This document shows, one piece after another, positions 46,881 to 57,218 of a DNA stretch of 64,000 nt. Source of the stretch: Limnothrix sp. CACIAM 69d (GTDB lineage Bacteria; Cyanobacteriota; Cyanobacteriia; CACIAM-69d); NCBI GenBank assembly GCA_001913845.2, contig MKGP02000053.1, forward strand, positions 124,001 through 188,000. Direction: 5' to 3'. Each line of letters starts with the position of its first letter. Positions within the stretch are counted from its first letter, which is position 1. The notes under the pieces were generated by a model. It was not told the origin of the DNA. It did no database searches and saw nothing but the letters and a program-made list of their open reading frames with translations. Both the position numbers and the translations under genes were made by a program.

Positions 46881-49133
46881 ATGACTCAAGTTAGAAAGCG
46901 AATTCGTCAGCAAGCAGATTCCGAATCTTCCGTGGCTAACGGTGGCGAGCTGGCCAGCGAGTTGGCCTGTGAATTGAATCCCGAAGTTTCCGCAACCCCG
47001 ATCGCCCCTGGAAGTAAAAACGTGGCAGCAAAAGACGTGAAAGATAGCTCCCGTGACGATGTTCGGCGCTCCGCTCCTAGCGTAATTCGCAAGCGAAATT
47101 CCAACTCCCAAGCCACCCCCAAGAAATTGTTGCAAGCAGATCATGCTGCGACCTTGGATCAATCGTTTGCTCAATCAACCGATCGCACCTTTTCCCCCTC
47201 TATTCCTATGAGTCAAAACCTCGTGACTGCTTCCCCCAGAACTAACTTTTCGGCCGCTCAACCTTCAACCCAATTCATCAGTAACGGTAAGCCCGGAACC
47301 CTGAAAATTATTCCCTTGGGTGGCTTGCACGAAATTGGTAAGAACACCTGCATCTTTGAATATGAAGATGAAATCATGATGTTGGATGCGGGGCTGGCTT
47401 TCCCCACTGATGGAATGCACGGCATTCAAATTGTGCTGCCGGATATGACTTATCTACGGGACAATCGCGAAAAAATTAAGGGCATGATTGTCACCCACGG
47501 TCACGAAGACCACATTGGCGGCATTGCTTTTCACCTGAAGCAAGTGGATATTCCAGTGATCTATGGGCCGCGGCTGGCGATGGCGCTGCTGTCGGACAAG
47601 TTGGAAGAGGCTGGCGTGAGCGATCGCACGGAAATTCGTACCGTGGGCCCGCGCGAATTTGTGCGGGTGGGAACCAAGTTTCTGGTGGAATTTATCCGCA
47701 ATACCCACTCGATGGCCGATAGCTTTTCGGTGGCGATTCACACGCCGTTGGGTGTGGTGATTCACACGGGTGATTTCAAGTTTGATCACACGCCCGTTGA
47801 TGGTGAATATTTCGATCTTCAGCGGTTGGCGGAATATGGTGAAAAGGGTGTGTTGTGCCTGATCAGCGATTCAACCAACGCAGAAATTCCTGGCTTTACC
47901 CCTTCGGAAAAATCGGTTTATCCGAACCTGGAACGGGCCTTTGCAAAAGCACCGGGTCGCCTGTTGGTGACAACGTTTGCGTCATCGGTGCATCGGGTGA
48001 ACATGATTTTGGACATTGCCCACAAGCAAGGGCGGGTGGTGTCGGTGCTGGGTCGATCGATGCTGAACACGATCGCCCATGCACGCAATTTGGGCTATGT
48101 GAAATGCCCGGATGATCTGTTTGTGCCGATTCATGAGCTGCAAAATTACCCCGATCACAAGGTGGTGATTTTGACCACCGGTTCCCAGGGCGAGCCGTTG
48201 TCGGCCCTGACGCGAATTTCCAAGGGCGAACATCGCCAAATCAAAATTCGTAATGGGGATACGGTGGTGCTGTCGGCGAATCCGATTCCCGGCAACACGA
48301 TCGCGGTGGTGAACACGATCGACCGGCTGATGATGCTGGGGGCGAACGTGGTCTATGGGCGCGACAAGGGGATTCACGTTTCCGGTCACGGCTCCCAGGA
48401 AGATCACAAACTGATGATTAGCCTGACGCGGCCCAAGTTCTTCATGCCGGTGCATGGTGAGCACCGGATGTTGGTGAAGCACGCGGAAATTGCCCAGAGC
48501 TTGGGCATTCCGGCGGACAACATGGTGATCATCGAAAATGGCGATGTGGTGGAACTGACCCAGGATTCGATCAAGATTGGCGATCGGGTTCCTTCGGGGA
48601 TTGAACTGGTGGATGCGTCTCGATCGGGTGTGGTGAGCGATCGGGCCCTGCGCGAACGGCAACAGTTGGCCAACGAAGGCCTGGTGACCGTTGCCGCCAG
48701 TATCTACAGCACGGGTCAGTTGGCCTGCGATCCTCAGGTGCATATGAGCGGTGTGGTCAGCAGCATTGACCCATCCAAGCTGACTGGGGCGATCGGGGCG
48801 ACCTTGAAAAACTTCCTCAGCAACCGATTTGAGCGTTTTGTCACCAACCCGGCTCGCCGCAGCGATGACGATATCGATTGGGGCGGCCTGAAGGTGGAAC
48901 TGGAGCGCGAGTTCCAGCGGCTGTTGCGTCGTGACTTTGTGGGCACGCCTCAAGTGGTGGTGTTGGTGCAGCCGATCGCGGCTCCGATTTCTGTGCGGCG
49001 CGATCGCCCGGCTCTGGCCGCCCCGACAGGCAACGCTGCCGTTGCCGCTGCCGCCGACGCGATCGCCTCTGAGTCTCCCGCCGCGCCTTCGGGTCGCCGC
49101 CGCCGCCGCACGGCTGCCAGCGTTGCTTCCTAA
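46881..49133 (+). CDS. rnj: Ribonuclease J (metallo-beta-lactamase/beta-CASP) with long N-terminal extension
   Basis: RNA-processing exo/endoribonuclease central to mRNA decay. The catalytic core starts only at about residue 142 (LKIIPLGGLHEIGKN). It holds the zinc motif HGHEDH (206-211), the HTGDFKFDHTP region, SDSTNAE, the beta-CASP domain with TTFASSVHRV and TTGSQGEP, and PVHGEHRML near 530. The first ~138 residues are low-complexity, Ser/Ala/Lys-rich and contain several later ATGs, yet the ATG at 46881 has a strong ggaggc site four to five bases away, supporting the long form. The C-terminus is Ala/Pro-rich with a run of five Arg. I infer disordered RNA- or partner-binding tails. Confidence 0.94.
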   Translation: MTQVRKRIRQQADSESSVANGGELASELACELNPEVSATPIAPGSKNVAAKDVKDSSRDDVRRSAPSVIRKRNSNSQATPKKLLQADHAATLDQSFAQSTDRTFSPSIPMSQNLVTASPRTNFSAAQPSTQFISNGKPGTLKIIPLGGLHEIGKNTCIFEYEDEIMMLDAGLAFPTDGMHGIQIVLPDMTYLRDNREKIKGMIVTHGHEDHIGGIAFHLKQVDIPVIYGPRLAMALLSDKLEEAGVSDRTEIRTVGPREFVRVGTKFLVEFIRNTHSMADSFSVAIHTPLGVVIHTGDFKFDHTPVDGEYFDLQRLAEYGEKGVLCLISDSTNAEIPGFTPSEKSVYPNLERAFAKAPGRLLVTTFASSVHRVNMILDIAHKQGRVVSVLGRSMLNTIAHARNLGYVKCPDDLFVPIHELQNYPDHKVVILTTGSQGEPLSALTRISKGEHRQIKIRNGDTVVLSANPIPGNTIAVVNTIDRLMMLGANVVYGRDKGIHVSGHGSQEDHKLMISLTRPKFFMPVHGEHRMLVKHAEIAQSLGIPADNMVIIENGDVVELTQDSIKIGDRVPSGIELVDASRSGVVSDRALRERQQLANEGLVTVAASIYSTGQLACDPQVHMSGVVSSIDPSKLTGAIGATLKNFLSNRFERFVTNPARRSDDDIDWGGLKVELEREFQRLLRRDFVGTPQVVVLVQPIAAPISVRRDRPALAAPTGNAAVAAAADAIASESPAAPSGRRRRRTAASVAS

Positions 49134-49408
49134 GGCCAACACTTGAAATCCGTGGATCGATTGGAACTTATTGATTGAAAGTTGTTGATCGATCGCGGCA
49201 ATTTCTAATTTTCTAATCTCCAGTAGCACAGCAAGCTTCAGTGGCTGAGTTCAGAAATCGTCCAATTCTTGATCAATTTTGGTTGAGAAATGAGATGATC
49301 CAGCCCCCGAAGACTGCTGTGCTACTGCATTGATGAATCTGTTATAAATCTGTGTCAGTACCCCAAAGCACTTCTCAAATATCCAAATATCCTCTCAGGG
49401 GTTTCCAC

Positions 49409-50029
49409 TTAAGGGGCTTTGTCAGTCACGCAAAACGTTAAAATTCCGAGAATTCGATCGAGCTGATTGAGGTAATACTCATCCAAATCAATCTCTAAAA
49501 TTAGTCTGCTGTCGTGATCGCGTAGCCCTAAAAACTTCCAAGTGGTTCCGGTGGTCACCACTCCATAAATCGATGGAATCGGATCATTGGCCTGCTGATT
49601 GAATCGCCAAGCTGCGACCATTTCAGCAACACATTGCCCCAAACCACTATTGATGTTTTCACGCTTGGCTTCTACCAGTACGGTTACGGGTGATTTCAAG
49701 AGCAATAGTTCGGGCGATCGCGCCACTAAAAAATCGCAACGGCCGTTCAATCCACAGCTCGGATCAATATCAAAATCAATCCCAGAAAATAAACTAATTT
49801 GCCCCGCCAGTTGTCGCCGTAGCTCCACCAAGATAGGCGCAATAATCCATTCTGATCGGGCCTTTTCCGTATTACTGGCTAGGGCCAAAGGAACATTTTC
49901 TTGCAGCAGTTCCCGCAGGCGATCGCTCGGATGAATCGGCGGCACTGGCGCAAAATGACGAGGCCGATCGTATAGATTCAGGGAAAATTGGTCGATCGCC
50001 TGGGCCAAACTAAAGTCGCTGTATGCCAT
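49409..50029 (-). CDS. PD-(D/E)XK-like protein of unknown function
   Basis: A 206-residue soluble protein (ATG 50029; an upstream ATG at 50080 is possible). Residues about 70-145 carry a restriction-endonuclease-like active-site pattern: an early Glu in ARSEWIIAPIL, Asp in GRCDFLVA and Glu-x-Lys in TVLVEAKREN. The spacing fits a PD-(D/E)XK core; related short cyanobacterial proteins are usually called hypothetical. No methylase or toxin-antitoxin partner lies next to it, so a restriction role is not suggested. Activity is inferred only. Confidence 0.7.
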   Translation of the reverse strand: MAYSDFSLAQAIDQFSLNLYDRPRHFAPVPPIHPSDRLRELLQENVPLALASNTEKARSEWIIAPILVELRRQLAGQISLFSGIDFDIDPSCGLNGRCDFLVARSPELLLLKSPVTVLVEAKRENINSGLGQCVAEMVAAWRFNQQANDPIPSIYGVVTTGTTWKFLGLRDHDSRLILEIDLDEYYLNQLDRILGILTFCVTDKAP

Positions 50030-50187
50030 AACCCGCTCTCGATCGATGAGGTATTGCCGGCCGCAAGGGATTAGCTCCATTGCTCGCGCTGACCCCTGTT
50101 GGCTCGTTCTTCAATAGGGCATGGTCATGATCGTACAGCGCTTCTAAGGGTTGCGAGCCACCGTTGATCGCGAGTCATCGCCATACC

Positions 50188-50847
50188 TCACAAAGTTGCG
50201 GCTTCGATTGAGTTAGCGAGCTTATCCGCAATGCCCGCAATCCAGCGCTCGTCTTGGTTGGTGTAACTGCGAGGGGCGTTGGCTCCCAAAATCAACACGC
50301 CCCGATCGCCCAAAGGCTGCACAATCACGCCCTGGGTATTTTCGGGTAAATAGTCAAACTCAATTCGGCCGGGATAAACCTTCAAATCCACAAGGTAGAT
50401 CGGCTGCTGTTTGTCGATCGCCCGCTGGACGATCGGCCCCGGTTTGACGATCGCTTGCGGGCCCAAAACACCGCGCCGAAGCAACGTTTGCCCAGCCGCG
50501 CGATCGCCCCGGTAAACCACCACCGATCGGGTCACCGTATTGGTTAGCAACAGGTGGGAAGCCCAGGCCAGTTCCACCTGCAACGGGCGATCGAGATCGG
50601 GCGCTAGCTCAAACCCTTCCGGCCCCGTTAGCGCCACCGCATCCGGCAACTTGGGCTGCACCCGCTGCCAGAGCAACCCGGTCAAAATCAAGAAAGCACA
50701 GGCGATCGTCCCTGCCACGTCCGATCGCGCCTGCCACTCGCTGATTTGAGGAGTCCAGAGCCGATTCACAAACAGCCCCACCCCGATCGCCATGCCCACC
50801 GCGATCGGCAAATTTTGCAGCCAACGATTGGTTTGCGATCGCGCCAT
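50188..50847 (-). CDS. CCB-type cofactor assembly factor of cytochrome b6f (CCB2/CCB4 family)
   Basis: Family needed for covalent attachment of heme c-i to cytochrome b6. The 219-residue protein has a membrane N-terminus with two transmembrane helices (about 12-30 and 44-62), followed by a soluble domain with VELAWASHLLLTNT (about 91), RGVLGPQAIVKPG (about 124), YLVDLKVYPGRIEFDYLPENTQGVIVQPLG and the ending ERWIAGIADKL, all family-like. Start ATG 50847 is 24 bp after the rpaB stop, so the pair is probably co-transcribed. Confidence is in the family, not in choosing CCB2 over CCB4. Confidence 0.85.
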   Translation of the reverse strand: MARSQTNRWLQNLPIAVGMAIGVGLFVNRLWTPQISEWQARSDVAGTIACAFLILTGLLWQRVQPKLPDAVALTGPEGFELAPDLDRPLQVELAWASHLLLTNTVTRSVVVYRGDRAAGQTLLRRGVLGPQAIVKPGPIVQRAIDKQQPIYLVDLKVYPGRIEFDYLPENTQGVIVQPLGDRGVLILGANAPRSYTNQDERWIAGIADKLANSIEAATL

Positions 50848-50871
50848 AGCTGCCGGAGACCCGCCGGGCCC

Positions 50872-51600
50872 CTAAACCTCGTTTGCGTCCAGAATGCGTT
50901 GGAACAGGTAACCCGTGCCCCGCGCCGTCAAAATCAGTTCCGGATTGCTGGGGTCTTCCTCCAGCTTGGCCCGCAGTCGAGAAATGTGAACATCCACCAC
51001 GCGCGTGTCCACATGGCGCTCGGGCGTGTAGCCCCAAACTTCCTGCAAAATTTCTGCTCGCGAGAATGGCTCGCCCGATCGCGACACCAACAGCTCCAAC
51101 AGGCTAAATTCCATCCCCGTCAGCCGAATGCGCTCGTCGCCCTTGTAAACCTGGCGCTTATTGGTGTCAATGCGAATGTTGGCCACCTGAATCACGCCAG
51201 AGCTGGGAATTCCGGAGGCGTGGTTTTTGTCCACCCGCCGCAGCACCGAGCGAATCCGAGCTTCCAACTCCTTGGGCGAAAAGGGCTTCACCACATAATC
51301 ATCGGCCCCCAATTCCAGACCCGTGATTCGATCGGCCACATCGCCCAGCGCCGTGAGCATAATGATCGGAATATCCGATTCCTTGCGGAGTTCCTGGCAC
51401 ACGCCATAGCCATCCAGCTTCGGCATCATCACATCCAACACCACCAGATCCGGCCCCGCCTTCCGAAACACGTCCAAGGCTTCTTCGCCATCGGCAGCCG
51501 TGACCACCTCATAGCCAATCATGGACAGGCGGGTTTCTAGAATGCGGCGAATGCTGGCTTCGTCGTCAACAACCAGGATTTTTTCTTTGTGACTATCCAA
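50872..51600 (-). CDS. rpaB: Response regulator RpaB (Ycf27), OmpR type
   Basis: Essential cyanobacterial regulator of photosynthesis and high-light genes, partner of the kinase NblS/Hik33. The receiver domain (about 8-120) has acidic VVDDE, the phosphorylation Asp in VVLDVMMPKLDG (about 56) and Lys in VVKPFSPKE (about 107). The winged-helix domain (about 140-238) includes RLTGMEFSLLELL and HVDTRVVDVHISRLRAKLE. It starts with TTG 51600, with a ggaggagg Shine-Dalgarno shortly upstream; a weak minus-strand tacaat box lies near 51684-51689. Its sequence is nearly the family consensus. It is divergent from radA, an arrangement shared with several cyanobacteria. Confidence 0.96.
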   Translation of the reverse strand: MDSHKEKILVVDDEASIRRILETRLSMIGYEVVTAADGEEALDVFRKAGPDLVVLDVMMPKLDGYGVCQELRKESDIPIIMLTALGDVADRITGLELGADDYVVKPFSPKELEARIRSVLRRVDKNHASGIPSSGVIQVANIRIDTNKRQVYKGDERIRLTGMEFSLLELLVSRSGEPFSRAEILQEVWGYTPERHVDTRVVDVHISRLRAKLEEDPSNPELILTARGTGYLFQRILDANEV

Positions 51601-52137
51601 GGAGAGGCCTCCTCCAATGGCTTTAACTTCTGCGTGAACTTTTGCGTGTTTTTGAATCGCTATCTTTCGGCTTTTATCGCTTTATTGTACCGAGGACATT
51701 TAAAGAGGCAATTCTAACCGCCGTTTCTCTTCCGTTTTGGAGATTGCCAGTCGATCGCGGCGCAGGTTGAGGGCTGATTTCGGCAAAATGGATTGACAAA
51801 TTGCCCACTCTGATATGCGATGGGAGCGCATTTGACTCCAATTCTTAGGAGTCGGGAATTGTCACTGATTGGGAACGCACCCTTTATTAAAAACAAGCGG
51901 GGTGTCTGTCGCAATGTTGCAACGAAATTGAAACAATTACAGAAATTTCTTAATTTGTTGCGCTTTTGTGGATTCTCCTTCCGGGGGTTGCCATTCTAGG
52001 GGTTGCTGTTCTCGGGCAGCGGCGCATCAACGGCATCCGAGGGCTGGGAGAACTGAATTGAACCAGCGCCCATTGGGGTGGGAAACGGCCGCCAAGGGCT
52101 GGATCAACAAGGGCCGGATCAAAGGGGAGACGATCGA
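51601..52137. other. Divergent rpaB/radA control region
   Basis: A 537-bp spacer, AT-rich from 51640 to 51960. It must contain promoters for rpaB and radA. A candidate -10 (tacaat, minus strand) is at 51684-51689 with a weak -35. I see no reading frame with coding character and no clear RpaB-type direct repeat. Confidence 0.4.
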
Positions 52138-53655
52138 ATGGCGAAGGTAAAAACCCGCTACGTTTGCAGCGCCTGCGGCGGCGTGGAAGCCCAAATGTTC
52201 GGGCGCTGTCCCAGTTGCGGCCAGTGGGGCACTTTGGTGGAAGAGGTGTTGGCTGCGGAACCTAGCGCCACGGGCCGAGCCGCCGTGGCTGCCACAACCC
52301 GATCGCGCAAGGGATCTCGCCCTCAAGAGCCGGCCAGCCCGATCGCGGCTCGCACCTTGGCTGAAATTCGCGATCGCCCCCGATCCCGCTGGGCTTCTGG
52401 GTTTCGAGAACTCGATCGAGTCCTGGGCGGGGGAATTGTGCCCGGCTCCTTGGTGCTGATTGGCGGCGATCCGGGCATCGGCAAATCAACCCTGCTGCTG
52501 CAAACGGCTAACCAACTGGCTCGATCGCGCCGAGTCCTTTACGTTTGTGCCGAAGAATCGGGACAGCAGGTGAAACTGCGGGCCCAGCGATTGGGGGTAC
52601 AGGCTCCGGCGGCGGAATTGATCTCGGGCCAGCTCCCGGAGGAATCACCGGACGATCGCGCCGATCTGTACCTGCTGCCGGAAACGGATTTAGAGCCAAT
52701 TTTGGCGGAAATTGAGAGCTTACGACCGGCGATTGCCATCATTGACAGTGTGCAGGCGATTTATTTGCCCGCGCTGGCTTCTGCGCCGGGATCCGTGGCC
52801 CAAGTGCGGGAATGTACTTCGGCTTTGATGCGGCTGGCCAAGCGGCAGGATGTGGCCATGTTGTTGGTGGGCCATGTGACCAAGGAGGGGGCGATCGCCG
52901 GGCCCAAGGTGCTGGAGCATTTGGTGGATACGGTGCTCTATTTTGAGGGCGATCGCTTTGCCAGTTTTCGCCTGTTGCGATCGGTTAAAAATCGTTTCGG
53001 CGCAACTCAGGAATTGGGTGTGTTTGAAATGGTCGATCGGGGGCTGTTGGAAGTTGCCAACCCCTCCGCCCTCTTTTTGGGCAACCGGGATGAGCGCGTC
53101 CCGGGCACAGCGACGATCGTGGCCTGCGAAGGAACCCGCCCGATCGTGGCGGAACTGCAAGCCCTCGTTAGCCCCACGAGCTATTCCTCGCCCCGCCGCG
53201 TCACCACGGGCATGGAATATAACCGGCTGCTGCAAATTCTGGCGGTGCTCGAAAAGCGGGTGGGCGTGCCCCTCTCTCGGCTCGATGCCTACGTGTCCAC
53301 CTCCGGCGGCCTGAGCGTGGAGGAACCGGCGGCGGATTTGGGGGTGGCCGTGGCCCTGGTGGCCAGTTTCCGCGATCGCATCGTTGATCCGGGCACGGTG
53401 TTGATTGGCGAGGTGGGTTTGGGCGGGCAAGTGCGTCCTGTTTCCCAACTGGAATTGCGGCTCAAGGAAGCCGCGAAATTGGGATTTAAACGGGCGATCG
53501 TGCCCAAGGGTTCCGATGTGCGAATTCGAGGCATGGAACTGATTCCCGTGGGGCGGCTGGTGGATGCGATCGGGGCGGCCATGGCGCGATCGATCGCCGC
53601 CGATGCCGCTCCCGATCCGGAAACCAGCGATCTCAGTGAGCAGCCCGTCGGTTAA
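52138..53655 (+). CDS. radA: DNA repair protein RadA (Sms)
   Basis: RecA-related ATPase that processes branched recombination intermediates. The zinc finger (CSACG ... CPSCG, residues 10-30) is followed by a variable basic linker. Walker A GGDPGIGKST is near 109, Walker B AIIDSVQAIYL near 200, and the RadA-specific VKNRFGATQELG near 283. A Lon-protease-like C-terminal domain has STSGGLSVEEPAADLG near 385. About 505 residues, normal. Start ATG 52138 has aaggggag upstream; the track of the frame extends 20 codons further without a ribosome site. Its stop codon overlaps that of the converging deaminase-like gene. Confidence 0.95.
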   Translation: MAKVKTRYVCSACGGVEAQMFGRCPSCGQWGTLVEEVLAAEPSATGRAAVAATTRSRKGSRPQEPASPIAARTLAEIRDRPRSRWASGFRELDRVLGGGIVPGSLVLIGGDPGIGKSTLLLQTANQLARSRRVLYVCAEESGQQVKLRAQRLGVQAPAAELISGQLPEESPDDRADLYLLPETDLEPILAEIESLRPAIAIIDSVQAIYLPALASAPGSVAQVRECTSALMRLAKRQDVAMLLVGHVTKEGAIAGPKVLEHLVDTVLYFEGDRFASFRLLRSVKNRFGATQELGVFEMVDRGLLEVANPSALFLGNRDERVPGTATIVACEGTRPIVAELQALVSPTSYSSPRRVTTGMEYNRLLQILAVLEKRVGVPLSRLDAYVSTSGGLSVEEPAADLGVAVALVASFRDRIVDPGTVLIGEVGLGGQVRPVSQLELRLKEAAKLGFKRAIVPKGSDVRIRGMELIPVGRLVDAIGAAMARSIAADAAPDPETSDLSEQPVG

Positions 53656-54713
53656 CCCAAAGCGCCTAGGGGTTGGTTGCTGACCCGATCGCGTGGAATT
53701 TTGCGATCGAACAAACTGCCCAAAACGGCCGCCGGGCGAGCACTGTGGGGCCAAGCAAACGCATGGCGAAACGCTGCTTCTTGGCAGGCTTCCAACTGCT
53801 CAAAATCAATCACATCCAAGGTCAGCAGGGTTTCGTATTCAAAGGGCAATCGCACATTATGCAAACCCGCATTGTCAGTGCAAATGGCAATCTCAACCCC
53901 CGCCTCAAAGCAGCGATCGAACACGGTTTTCAGTTCCCGTAAATCGCTCATGGTTCCCGTTTTGAGATAGGTGGTGGGGCACACTTCCAAACATTGTCCC
54001 CGGCGGGCCAAATCGGGCAACAGTTCGGGATATTGCAGGGGAATTTGAATCCCATGGCCAATTCGCATCAACAACGGTAAAAGGTCGGGACATTGCCCCG
54101 TGGGCGTTTCGTAAACATGGCCCGTGGTTTTGAGACCGAGCGATCGCGCCAATTCGTATAGCTCAATCCACTCATGCAATCGATCGCCATACAAGTCATC
54201 ACCACCCGCCAGGTCGATCGCGCAAACATAGTCCCGTGATTGGGCTGCTAGCTCCACGATCGCCCGATTCACCTCATAGGGCAACTTGACATGCATACAT
54301 AAAATTTGGCTGGTGACGATCGGGCAATCCACCACCTGGCTGGCCTGGCCCACCGTTTGCACAATGTCGGCCATCCGATCGATCCGCTCTCCCATTGGCA
54401 AATGCTCAGGGGTGCGCAGATAGGGCGTGTAGCGCAACTCCAAATAGGCCAAATTTTCAAAAATGTAGGCCCCCCGAATCAGGCGATAGATGAAATAGGG
54501 CAACATCTCCTGAGTCTGCACACTTTCCACCAAGGAGTGCAGCTCCAAATACTCCGCCAGGGTTTTGCGAGGACGGGTGTAGAAATCCTCAAATGCCCCA
54601 TAGTCTGGAAATTGGGTCGTTAAGTCCGATCGATGCCGTTCAAAATAGCGCCACAGCACCCGAGGCACGACCGAACCACCCAAATGCCGATGCAGTTCTG
54701 CATGTAATGCCAT
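53652..54713 (-). CDS. Adenosine deaminase-like amidohydrolase
   Basis: A TIM-barrel amidohydrolase of the adenosine/AMP deaminase family, 353 residues from ATG 54713 (ggggac upstream). Zinc and catalytic motifs: HRHLGG near the start, DLAGGDDLYGD (about 172), His and Glu in GHVYE (about 205), RIGHGIQ (about 222), and CTDNAGLHN (about 285). Adenosine deaminases normally read HAGE and S/NTDD. Here the second Asp of the pair, which contacts the purine N7 in the mouse enzyme, is Asn, and the HAGE loop is HVYE. Zinc ligands are kept, so activity is likely but the substrate may differ. Adjacent purA is a purine gene too. Tail-to-tail overlap with radA. Confidence 0.85.
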   Translation of the reverse strand: MALHAELHRHLGGSVVPRVLWRYFERHRSDLTTQFPDYGAFEDFYTRPRKTLAEYLELHSLVESVQTQEMLPYFIYRLIRGAYIFENLAYLELRYTPYLRTPEHLPMGERIDRMADIVQTVGQASQVVDCPIVTSQILCMHVKLPYEVNRAIVELAAQSRDYVCAIDLAGGDDLYGDRLHEWIELYELARSLGLKTTGHVYETPTGQCPDLLPLLMRIGHGIQIPLQYPELLPDLARRGQCLEVCPTTYLKTGTMSDLRELKTVFDRCFEAGVEIAICTDNAGLHNVRLPFEYETLLTLDVIDFEQLEACQEAAFRHAFAWPHSARPAAVLGSLFDRKIPRDRVSNQPLGALG

Positions 54714-54843
54714 AGAAGCGTCCCCGAGAGTACTGAGTCTTGCGAGCGATCGCGATCGACGCTGGAAATCGTCCCGATCGGGCCCAGGGCCGGTCGTCAA
54801 ATTGCCCAAAACCCGAGATCTGCCGTTAGCGGATCGTGGGGAG

Positions 54844-54863
54844 CAAGGGGCTTAAGCCCCTTG
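54844..54863. repeat. Dispersed palindrome, copy 3 (caaggggcttaagccccttg)
   Basis: Perfect 20-base palindrome; the cleanest of the three copies in the window (others at 9264-9283 and 17759-17778). Confidence 0.8.
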
Positions 54864-55048
54864 TCTACGACGATTGGAGAACGGAAAACCAACCGTTTCA
54901 GCCTCACCTCGAAAAATGACGACCGGGCCCAAGAACTGACGATCATTTCGATATTTTTATTGTTGCTTAAGAAAATTAAATCGGGCGCGATCGCCCGAGC
55001 CTATATCCCCCCGGGCGATTTCACCCAGTCACCACCTCGATCGCCCGG

Positions 55049-56438
<1,390 letters not shown>

Positions 56439-56462
56439 CCCAAGAACCAGTGGCCAAAATCA

Positions 56463-56501
56463 TCCCCATCAGGGTTAGTCGAAATCCGTTAACCCTGGGG
56501 A
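56463..56501. other. Stem-loop between purA and rplY
   Basis: cagggtta (56470-56477) pairs with taaccctg (56490-56497), with outer C/G pairs extending the stem. There is no following T-run. It may attenuate or protect transcripts between purA and rplY. Confidence 0.45.
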
Positions 56502-56687
56502 CATCTGGCTACGGGCCCTTGCCTGAAAATGTCCTGATGATTCAGGATCCCTTTCAACGGCTCAAGCCTGGGGAAGGGGGCTGAATTTCTGTTAATATTC
56601 TCTGGCTTTCTACGCCGACGATAGCTCGATCGCCCGCCGATTCTTGCTTGACTAAGTGCGATCGATCCCACAATAGGAGAACCATCC

Positions 56688-56987
56688 ATGAGCCTTACTT
56701 TTGAAGCCCAAGTCCGCCCCGAAGGCAGCAAGCCCGGTGCTCTGCGTCGCGAAGGTTTGATTCCGGCGAACCTCTACGGTCACGACGGCGCAAACTCGGT
56801 GTTGCTGACGATCAATGCCCGGGATTTGGGTTACATGCTGCGATCGGTTAAGGTGGGCGAAACTCCCGTTGAACTCACGATCGCTGATTTGAACTGGAAG
56901 GGTTCCGTGGTGCTGCAAGAAGTGCAGAAGCACCCCTGGAAGTCAGCCATGGTCTATCACGTCAGCTTCCTGGCTGCTAAGGGCTAA
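56688..56987 (+). CDS. rplY: Ribosomal protein L25 (short form)
   Basis: Large-subunit protein binding 5S rRNA. The 99-residue protein keeps LRREGLIPANLYGHD, the L25 core signature, and VVLQEVQKHPWK near the C-terminus; it lacks the C-terminal CTC extension. ATG 56688 is preceded by taggag. It is downstream of purA, a neighbourhood I know from other cyanobacteria, and ends before a strong terminator. Confidence 0.93.
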   Translation: MSLTFEAQVRPEGSKPGALRREGLIPANLYGHDGANSVLLTINARDLGYMLRSVKVGETPVELTIADLNWKGSVVLQEVQKHPWKSAMVYHVSFLAAKG

Positions 56988-57026
56988 ATCGCCTCGCAAT
57001 CAGACGGGATGCTTGATGAAGCGAAG

Positions 57027-57065
57027 GTAGGGCAATTGAGTTTCGATTGCCCTACTTTGTATTTT
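57027..57065 (+). terminator. Intrinsic terminator after rplY
   Basis: Perfect 10-bp stem gtagggcaat (57027-57036) / attgccctac (57046-57055), then tttgtatttt. About 40 bp after the rplY stop. Confidence 0.88.
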
Positions 57066-57218
57066 GAACATATTTTGAACCCATGTTGAACTGGGAACCT
57101 TGGGTATTTAACCCGTTTGATTGAGAGTTTTTGAGCGTTTGTTGCATTGCATTCGTTGCACTGAACCTGTTGAATGCAAGCAGCGAGATTGAGCCAGTCC
57201 CCCTCAGGAGTTTTGTGC

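Noticed and set aside
47982..49229. 415-codon minus-strand frame opposite rnj
   Set aside because: Antisense of a well-defined RNase J gene, with no start context.
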